From Desulfosporosinus sp. UBA4726 (GTDB lineage Bacteria; Bacillota; Desulfitobacteriia; Desulfitobacteriales; Desulfitobacteriaceae), in contig DHJG01000157.1 in the NCBI GenBank assembly GCA_002404215.1, positions 5,165 through 14,321 on the forward strand: a DNA stretch of 9,157 nt, read 5' to 3'. Below are positions 4,990-9,157 of the stretch, piece by piece; position 1 is the first letter of the stretch; every line of letters begins with the position of its first letter. Below the pieces are notes generated by a model. It ran no database searches. It had not been told where the DNA came from and saw nothing but the letters and a program-made list of their open reading frames with translations. A program made the position numbers and the translations under genes.

Positions 4990-5574
4990 GTGAAACATAC
5001 AGGATTTGAGATTGAACATTGTCGCCCAAATTGTCCAAAATCATCTCGGAATTGGCACAATCTTTATGAAGAACTGACCGCAAATTTAACCTCTCTGAAC
5101 TTGTATCAAACGATTGAAGATAAGTTTCATCCTGTTCTCCATCATCATATTCCAAAGATCTGTCTAGCGGGATGCCCGAATGGATGCTCTCATCCTAATA
5201 TCAAAGATTTTGGAATTTCAGGCTATGTCACGCCACAAATTACTGATGTGCCGTGTATAGAATGCAATAAATGTGTCCTTTCTTGCCAAGAAATGGCCAT
5301 AACTTGGGGGCCAAGCGGGATCGTTATTGACCAAACACGTTGTCTTTCCTGTGGAGATTGTCAACGCGTCTGTCCTTCGGGGACTCTGACAGCTGGAGAA
5401 AGCGGCTGGACATTGCGCTTAGGTGGTCGAGTTGGGCGACATCCTCAATTTGCGAAATTGGTTGGACAAGTTCAAACAGATGAGGAAGTATTGACTTGGG
5501 TTTCAGACACAATAACTCGCTATATTGAAAATGGACAACCACAAGAGAGATTAACCCACTTTCTTGAACGCTAG
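4990..5574 (+). CDS. Small sulfite/nitrite reductase-like protein: siroheme-cluster motif plus 2x[4Fe-4S] ferredoxin domain
   Basis: This 194-residue cytoplasmic iron-sulfur protein combines two parts. The N-terminal half resembles the small NIR_SIR (4Fe-4S region) domain: C58-LAG-C62-PNG-C66 followed by SHPNIKDFGISG is the second half of the siroheme/[4Fe-4S] binding motif. The first half is only C11-x3-C15 (HCRPNCP), not the usual C-x5-C. The C-terminal half has two ferredoxin clusters, C89-x2-C92-x2-C95-x3-C99 and C118-x2-C121-x2-C124-x3-C128-P. It is about the size of low-molecular-weight assimilatory-type sulfite reductases and the Dsr-like proteins of anaerobes, but not of full Dsr or Asr subunits. 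The reaction may be sulfite, nitrite or hydroxylamine reduction, or electron transfer only. The start is GTG with GGGGGAA about 7 nt upstream. Its promoter carries the same CRP/FNR-type dyad as hpp and hcp, which suggests it works with Hcp in nitrogen-oxide or sulfur-oxide handling. Confidence 0.88.
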   Translation: MKHTGFEIEHCRPNCPKSSRNWHNLYEELTANLTSLNLYQTIEDKFHPVLHHHIPKICLAGCPNGCSHPNIKDFGISGYVTPQITDVPCIECNKCVLSCQEMAITWGPSGIVIDQTRCLSCGDCQRVCPSGTLTAGESGWTLRLGGRVGRHPQFAKLVGQVQTDEEVLTWVSDTITRYIENGQPQERLTHFLER

Positions 5575-5582
5575 AAAGCGTT
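5567..5582 (+). terminator. Weak hairpin over the siroheme-gene stop codon
   Basis: AACGCT (5567-5572), loop AGAA, AGCGTT (5577-5582) form a 6-bp stem spanning the TAG stop (5572-5574). There is no T tract, so it may not terminate. Nothing better is seen before the next promoter at 5694. Confidence 0.25.
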
Positions 5583-5693
5583 AGTCTCAGGGTGAAATAT
5601 ATATCTAATTAAGATCTCGTAACATTTTCTGAGCTTTATGAATCTTTTTTCTCCAGGGAAATATCAGATATGTGTGTACCTATGATAAACTAT

Positions 5694-5722
5694 TTGCGAT
5701 GTATTATAAAAAAATATAGAAT
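5694..5722 (+). promoter_or_regulatory. Sigma-A-type promoter of the XRE-cupin gene
   Basis: TTGCGA (5694-5699, 4 of 6) and TAGAAT (5717-5722, 5 of 6) are separated by exactly 17 bp. The predicted start is near 5729, 28 bp before the ATG. Neither the GCGTTATAACGC palindrome nor the CRP/FNR dyad is found here, so autoregulation through those sites is not indicated. Confidence 0.6.
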
Positions 5723-5756
5723 AAAATCATAATAGTTTTTGGTTTTGGGGGTCAAT

Positions 5757-6314
5757 ATGCAAATCAAATTCAATATAGGTAAAAATCTAAATAATGTCAG
5801 AAAAAGACGAGGACTAAGTTTAGACAAAGTTGCTGAAATAACAGGCGTCAGTAAAGCTATGTTAGGGCAGATTGAAAGAGGGGAATCTACCCCTACAGTA
5901 AATGTCCTTTGGAAAATCGCAACAGGGTTAAAAGTATCTTTTACCTCCTTATTAGCGAACAGGGAGGCAGATCAAGAACTCCTATTAGTACATCATTCAG
6001 AGATAACCCCTATAGTCGAAGAAAATGGACAGATGAGAATATATCCCCAATTTATTTTCGATAGTAATAGAGGTTTTGAAGTGTTTATAATTGAGCTTGA
6101 ACCGGGCTGCAGTCATAGATCAGACCCTCATGACGAGGGGGTCGAAGAATATATCAGTCTTATAGAAGGTGTAATGGAAGTAACTATTGGAGAAGATATA
6201 TATGTATTAAATAAAGGCGATGCTATTCGTTATCTTGCAAATAAAGAGCATCTTTACCATAATATTTCCGATAAATGTACTAGTTTTCATCATATAATTT
6301 ACTATTTTTCGTAG
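5757..6314 (+). CDS. XRE-family transcriptional regulator with C-terminal cupin sensor domain (YdcN/SutR-like)
   Basis: This 185-residue regulator has an N-terminal XRE helix-turn-helix (about 8-64: IGKNLNNVRKRRGLSL, then VSKAMLGQIERGESTPT, the recognition region) and a C-terminal cupin barrel (about 108-182). The cupin motifs include H125-DEGVEEYISLIEG, NKGDAIRY and H165-LYH168, which could bind a metal or small ligand. The ATG at 5757 is chosen over the in-frame TTG at 5739 because GGGGGT lies 5 nt before it; the upstream codons have no ribosome-binding site. XRE-cupin proteins often control an adjacent transporter gene. In E. coli the ydcN (sutR) gene, of this architecture, neighbours ydcO, a BenE-type permease, and the same pair occurs here. 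The ligand cannot be read from sequence: benzoate-like acids, a sulfur compound or another anion are possible. The gene ends in a strong terminator, so the permease is transcribed separately. Confidence 0.94.
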   Translation: MQIKFNIGKNLNNVRKRRGLSLDKVAEITGVSKAMLGQIERGESTPTVNVLWKIATGLKVSFTSLLANREADQELLLVHHSEITPIVEENGQMRIYPQFIFDSNRGFEVFIIELEPGCSHRSDPHDEGVEEYISLIEGVMEVTIGEDIYVLNKGDAIRYLANKEHLYHNISDKCTSFHHIIYYFS

Positions 6315-6421
6315 ATCAGAAAACCAAGCCTTGAGGTAAGTTCGGTGAAGGGAGTTAGCTTAGTTAAATTGTTCAATTCATCGCCCCAAATATAGGGTAA
6401 GGTTTCTTAACAGATTGTACT

Positions 6422-6457
6422 AAAACACGAATTAGCTCATGGCTAACCGTGTTTTTT
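6422..6457 (+). terminator. Intrinsic terminator of the XRE-cupin gene
   Basis: AAAACACG (6422-6429) pairs with CGTGTTTT (6448-6455). Inside, TTAGC (6432-6436) pairs with GCTAA (6442-6446) around a 5-nt loop. A six-T run (6452-6457) closes it. It lies about 108 bp after the stop codon; the stretch between holds no gene that I can see. Confidence 0.88.
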
Positions 6458-6491
6458 CTATGCCTCTAGATCGAGTCTTATCCTAGAATAC

Positions 6492-6550
6492 TATTGCGCG
6501 TTATAACGCACACGTGATATGATTTAAAAATATTGTGCGTTATAACGCAC
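6492..6550. promoter_or_regulatory. Two GCGTTATAACGC palindromes, a probable operator pair for the permease gene
   Basis: The 12-bp perfect palindrome GCGTTATAACGC occurs at 6498-6509 and 6537-6548. The second copy extends to the perfect 16-mer GTGCGTTATAACGCAC (6535-6550). Both belong to a 20-bp direct repeat, TATTGYGCGTTATAACGCAC (6492-6511 and 6531-6550), differing at one base, 39 bp apart. One copy overlaps the -35 and the other lies at about +6 to +21 from the predicted start. This is a repressor-type arrangement. The binding protein is unknown; the upstream XRE-cupin regulator is the first candidate. Confidence 0.75.
6494..6523 (+). promoter_or_regulatory. Extended -10 promoter of the BenE-type permease gene
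   Basis: TTGCGC (6494-6499) is a poor -35. TGA-TATGAT (6515-6523) is a good extended -10, with an 18-bp spacer. The predicted start is near 6530. The two palindromes at 6498-6509 and 6535-6550 flank the -10 and would block polymerase if bound. Confidence 0.6.
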
Positions 6551-6573
6551 TGCAGTAGATTTCGGAGGGGGAA

Positions 6574-7821
6574 GTGATAAACATGAATGAGATGGTTCAA
6601 TTGTTGAAAAGAATAAAGAACGATTTTTCAATCTCGGCAGTTGTTGCTGGCTTAATTGCCGTTGCTGTTGGGTATGCGGGACCTGTGCTTCTAATTTTTC
6701 AAGCTGCCAAAGTCGCAAACTTAAGCAATGCAAATTTGTCATCTTGGATATGGGCTATTTCCATTGCTAGTGGGCTGACTTCAATTATTCTGAGTATTAG
6801 GTTTAAGGCACCGGTTATAACGGCTTGGTCAACGCCAGGAGCAGTTATGTTAATCTCGGGCTGGAGTATTTATGCATATTCAGACTCGATTGGCGCCTTC
6901 ATTTTTGCGGGAGCACTGATCACGATACTAGGATTTACGGGTCTTTTTTCCTCTTTTATGAAGCGGATTCCTTACGCGATTATCACAGCAATGCTTGCGG
7001 GGATTCTCCTGAATTTTGGGGTAGATGTCTTCGTTTCTTTAAAAAACTTGCCTATCTTGGCGCTCCCCATGATAGTGTGTTATCTGGTGTCAAAGCGTTG
7101 GTTCCCCCGTTACTGCGTCGTTACAAGTTTAATTCTTGGCATATTGGTTGCGTATAGTCTCAACATATTAAACTTGGAGGGTCTAAGCGTTTCACTTGTT
7201 CACCCAATGTTTACGAAACCAACGTTTTCTCTTCATGCGCTAGTAGGGTTAGGTCTACCACTCTGTATTGTTACAATGGCTTCTCAAAATGCCACAGGCA
7301 TTGGGGTCTTAAGGGCTGATGGCTATAATATTCCTGCGAATCCACTCATCACAACGACTGGAATTGCGTCAATCATTTTCGCTCCATTTGGTGCTCACGG
7401 CATCAATTTGTCAGCCCTTATAGCTGCGATCTGTACGGGAAAGGAGTCACATAGTAATCCTGATAAACGCTATATTGCAGGAATAGCATGCGGTATTTTC
7501 TATATTCTATTTGGCATTTTTGGCGCCACAATCGTTTCCGTTTTCGCAATTTTCCCCAGCGAGTTAATAGTTGTAATAACAGGATTAGCATTGTTTGGAT
7601 CCATTAGTTCAAGCCTCTCATCAGCGATGAAGGATGATGAGAAAAAGGAAGCTGCGTTGATTACATTTCTCGTCACTATATCGGGTATTTCAATAGCTGG
7701 AGTTGGTGCACCTTTTTGGGGATTAATTATCGGCATTGTCACAAATTTCATACTTGTGGGAGACTTGACAAAATTATTCTCCCCGAAGCTGGTTACGCAA
7801 GAGAAAAGTACAGGAGAGTAG
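6574..7821 (+). CDS. benE: BenE/YdcO-family permease (benzoate:H+ symporter family)
   Basis: This 415-residue polytopic membrane protein has about 11-12 hydrophobic spans and the BenE family signatures: AWSTPGAVML (84-93), the central MASQNATGIGVLRADGY (235-251) and FGAHGINLSALIAAICTG (272-289). The fold is that of the nucleobase-ascorbate/SLC26-like transporters, and named members import benzoate with protons. The real substrate here is unknown; the E. coli homologue YdcO also lacks a firm substrate. The start is uncertain between GTG 6574 (5 nt after GGAGG at 6564-6568) and ATG 6583 (14 nt after it); the spacing favours GTG. It has its own promoter with a bracketing pair of GCGTTATAACGC palindromes, and follows an XRE-cupin regulator gene as in E. 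coli ydcN-ydcO. No aromatic-degradation genes are visible nearby, so benzoate import is not supported by context. Confidence 0.94.
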   Translation: MINMNEMVQLLKRIKNDFSISAVVAGLIAVAVGYAGPVLLIFQAAKVANLSNANLSSWIWAISIASGLTSIILSIRFKAPVITAWSTPGAVMLISGWSIYAYSDSIGAFIFAGALITILGFTGLFSSFMKRIPYAIITAMLAGILLNFGVDVFVSLKNLPILALPMIVCYLVSKRWFPRYCVVTSLILGILVAYSLNILNLEGLSVSLVHPMFTKPTFSLHALVGLGLPLCIVTMASQNATGIGVLRADGYNIPANPLITTTGIASIIFAPFGAHGINLSALIAAICTGKESHSNPDKRYIAGIACGIFYILFGIFGATIVSVFAIFPSELIVVITGLALFGSISSSLSSAMKDDEKKEAALITFLVTISGISIAGVGAPFWGLIIGIVTNFILVGDLTKLFSPKLVTQEKSTGE

Positions 7822-7860
7822 GCTGAGCTGAACCCGCTTTCGTTCAAGCTGAACATCGAG

Positions 7861-7893
7861 ACTTCGGTGATAGAGTGTAACCCTCACCGAAGT
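7861..7893 (+). terminator. Hairpin after the permease gene
   Basis: ACTTCGGTGA (7861-7870) and TCACCGAAGT (7884-7893) are perfect inverted repeats around a 13-nt loop, 40 bp after the stop. GGCTGATC follows instead of a T tract, so termination may be inefficient. Two copies of AGCTGAAC lie just upstream (near 7825 and 7848), with no clear role. Confidence 0.5.
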
Positions 7894-7946
7894 GGCTGAT
7901 CGATTGGACAAGATATTTTGCTACTCGAACCCGATGACGTGTTAAA

Positions 7947-7976
7947 TTGGCATTTTCTCGAGAAGCTTGATACCCT
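7947..7976 (+). promoter_or_regulatory. Tentative promoter of the metalloenzyme gene
   Basis: TTGGCA (7947-7952, 5 of 6) with an 18-bp spacer to TGA-TACCCT (7968-7976), an extended but weak -10. The predicted start is near 7983, in the purine-rich leader before the ATG at 8009. Confidence 0.35.
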
Positions 7977-8008
7977 AGGAAGGAACAAAGGAAAGGGGGA
8001 GAAGGAAA

Positions 8009-8911
8009 ATGCATATGGTCATGATTTTTCTTGATGGTTTTGGCCTAGGCGGAAAAGACGATAATCCCATTGTTGCGGCGAAAACTCCTTTTCTAGATGA
8101 ACTGCTAGGAGGGCATCTGCTCTGGGGGAAACGCTACATTACCCATAATAAAACGGTGCTTAGGCCATTGGATGCCTCACTGGAAGTGGAGGGTACGCCT
8201 CAGAGTGCAACGGGTCAGACAACTCTCTGGACGGGACTAAATGCAGCCAAAGCGATTGGACATCATCTCCACGCCTATCCCAATCAACCCCTGGCCGAGA
8301 TCATAGCAGAGAAGAGTATCTTTCGACAATTAGCGGATGTCGGGAAGACGGCCATGTTTGCCAATACATTCAGCAATGCCTATGATCAAGCGATTTCAAC
8401 TGGGAAAAGAAAACATACCGCTTCAACTCTGTCCGCCTTAGCGGGAGGGGTACGATTAAGACGTGTTCCCGATTTAATCACGGGTTTAGCGGTATATCAA
8501 GATATGACGAATGAAATACTTGTTCAACTTGGGGAGCAGGTTGCGGTTATTTCTTCGTTTGAAGCGGGTCAAAATTTGGGAAACCTAGCTTTAGGCTATG
8601 ATTTTACGCTCTATGAATTTTTCCAGACAGATGTTAAAGGGCATAAGCAACTTTGGGATGAAGCGATCGGTTTAGTCGAACGTATTGACAGCTTTATTGG
8701 AGGTTTTCTCTCAGTAATTAAGGAAGAAGATGTGGCCTGGATTCTGACGAGTGACCATGGCAATATTGAAGATTTTTCGGTGAAAGGGCATACTACAAAT
8801 CCAGTACCTGCCCTTTGTTGGTCTAATCATCCCGTGATGTGGCCGGAATGGGATACTCTGGAGGAAGTGACTCCGGGTATCGTCCAGCTCCTTCTATCAG
8901 AAGGTAATTAA
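8009..8911 (+). CDS. Compact alkaline-phosphatase-superfamily metalloenzyme, phosphoglycerate-mutase-like
   Basis: This 300-residue soluble enzyme has the metal-site order of the iPGM/phosphopentomutase/alkaline phosphatase fold: D9 in MIFLDGFG; S66 in PQSATGQ, aligning with the nucleophile in the SEVGH motif of iPGM; D208-x3-H212 in TDVKGH, matching D-x-V-G-H; D249-H250 in TSDHGNIED; and H261 in GHTTNPVP. These would bind two divalent metals. The segment between S66 and D208 is only about 140 residues, against roughly 340 in full iPGM (about 510 residues). The large inserted domain is therefore reduced, and true phosphoglycerate mutase activity is unlikely; phosphatase, sulfatase or another transferase activity is possible. 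The substrate is unknown. The start is ATG 8009 after an AAGGGGGAGAAGG leader; ATG at 8015 is an alternative. It stands alone and its stop overlaps the 3' end of the convergent DUF4282 gene by 4 bp. Confidence 0.88.
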   Translation: MHMVMIFLDGFGLGGKDDNPIVAAKTPFLDELLGGHLLWGKRYITHNKTVLRPLDASLEVEGTPQSATGQTTLWTGLNAAKAIGHHLHAYPNQPLAEIIAEKSIFRQLADVGKTAMFANTFSNAYDQAISTGKRKHTASTLSALAGGVRLRRVPDLITGLAVYQDMTNEILVQLGEQVAVISSFEAGQNLGNLALGYDFTLYEFFQTDVKGHKQLWDEAIGLVERIDSFIGGFLSVIKEEDVAWILTSDHGNIEDFSVKGHTTNPVPALCWSNHPVMWPEWDTLEEVTPGIVQLLLSEGN

Positions 8912-9157
8912 TTATTGGTACTGCGCTTTAGCTCCTGATGAATTAAACTCAGCTGCTCATTCATACGAAAGATGATGGTAGCAATTTCACAGGCTAGACG
9001 CCAAAATAAGTTTCCAACAATAATACTTAAGATTCCCACTGCTAATTGGTTCTTCATAAATAAAATCCAACAAACAATAGACACAGTGATCGCTCCAATA
9101 ATATAAAAACTTTGAATTAGCTTGGAACTAATCATAAATTGAAACGAAAAAAATCCT
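8908..9157 (-). CDS. DUF4282-family small membrane protein (5' end outside window)
   Basis: This gene is partial at the right edge. An ATG at 9133-9135 would give 75 residues, but it has no ribosome-binding site. The frame stays open to the window end, reading G-F-F-S-F-Q-F just before that Met. DUF4282 proteins typically begin with an FFSF-x2-MITPKxI pattern and carry a late E-(I/L)-x-I-(V/I)-x-F-R-(I/M)-N-E-x-L block. Both are visible (FFSFQFMISSKLI, and CEIATIIFRMNEQLSLI), so the real start lies outside. Two membrane spans (about residues 10-27 and 31-46, counted from the internal Met) precede a short polar tail, suggesting a small cytoplasmic-membrane protein of unknown function. Its TAA stop (8908-8910) lies within the last bases of the convergent metalloenzyme gene, and no terminator is seen between them. 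Confidence 0.82.
   Translation of the reverse strand, partial: GFFSFQFMISSKLIQSFYIIGAITVSIVCWILFMKNQLAVGILSIIVGNLFWRLACEIATIIFRMNEQLSLIHQELKRSTNN

Noticed and set aside
4802..5155. Open frame of 117 codons on the minus strand
   Set aside because: It overlaps the start of the siroheme/ferredoxin gene and its promoter, shows no domain or ribosome-binding site, and its composition looks random.
6315..6421. Possible small gene after the XRE-cupin gene
   Set aside because: GAAGGGAG resembles a ribosome-binding site, but no reading frame with a start at proper spacing runs for a useful length.
7958..7978. CTCGAG next to AAGCTTGATACC, which looks like a cloning polylinker
   Set aside because: The match to a vector polylinker breaks after a few bases and the surrounding sequence is ordinary intergenic DNA, so chance restriction sites are the simpler reading.

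Overview
The window looks like chromosome of a strictly anaerobic, low-GC Gram-positive bacterium, most like Desulfosporosinus or Desulfitobacterium (Peptococcaceae). This placement is an inference from gene content. It rests on a class I hybrid cluster protein with the N-terminal cysteine spacing typical of strict anaerobes, a small siroheme/ferredoxin-type sulfite-nitrite reductase-like protein, strong purine-rich ribosome-binding sites, and a DUF4282 membrane protein. No phage, transposon, CRISPR or RNA gene is visible.

Layout, left to right. (1) The 3' end of a MetE/UROD-superfamily methyltransferase-like gene (1-501), then a hemerythrin-domain gene (578-1132). (2) On the minus strand, a likely two-gene unit transcribed leftward: an HPP-family membrane protein (TTG start, 2455 to 1868), then a UspA-type universal stress protein (1815 to 1393). 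It ends in a strong hairpin. (3) Divergently, hcp (2730-4373) with its own terminator, then an unrecognised 48-residue protein with two CxxC pairs (4537-4683) and a possible frameshifted DUF1858-like remnant. (4) A 194-residue siroheme-cluster plus 2x[4Fe-4S] protein (4990-5574). (5) An XRE-cupin regulator (5757-6314) followed by a BenE/YdcO-type permease (6574-7821), the same pairing as ydcN(sutR)-ydcO in E. coli. (6) A compact phosphoglycerate-mutase-like metalloenzyme (8009-8911), convergent with and overlapping a partial DUF4282 membrane-protein gene.

The most notable signal is regulatory. TGTGA-N6-TCACA, the CRP/FNR-family dyad, occurs perfectly twice in the 274-bp hpp/hcp divergent region and once with a single mismatch before the siroheme/ferredoxin gene. 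Two of the three sites (hpp and the siroheme gene) lie exactly 41.5 bp upstream of the start predicted from a recognisable -10 box, and neither promoter has a -35 box. That is the geometry of a class II activator promoter. It suggests a local regulon (hpp-usp, hcp, siroheme/ferredoxin protein) responding to reactive nitrogen species, nitrite or redox state, probably under an HcpR/FNR-like regulator encoded elsewhere. The hemerythrin gene fits the theme but has no such site.

A second, separate signal is a pair of GCGTTATAACGC palindromes 39 bp apart that bracket the predicted -10 of the permease gene. This is a typical repressor layout, with the adjacent XRE-cupin protein as the obvious candidate. 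A third is a 14-bp repeat (AGYGTYACACTAAG, two copies 25 bp apart) before the small CxxC gene.
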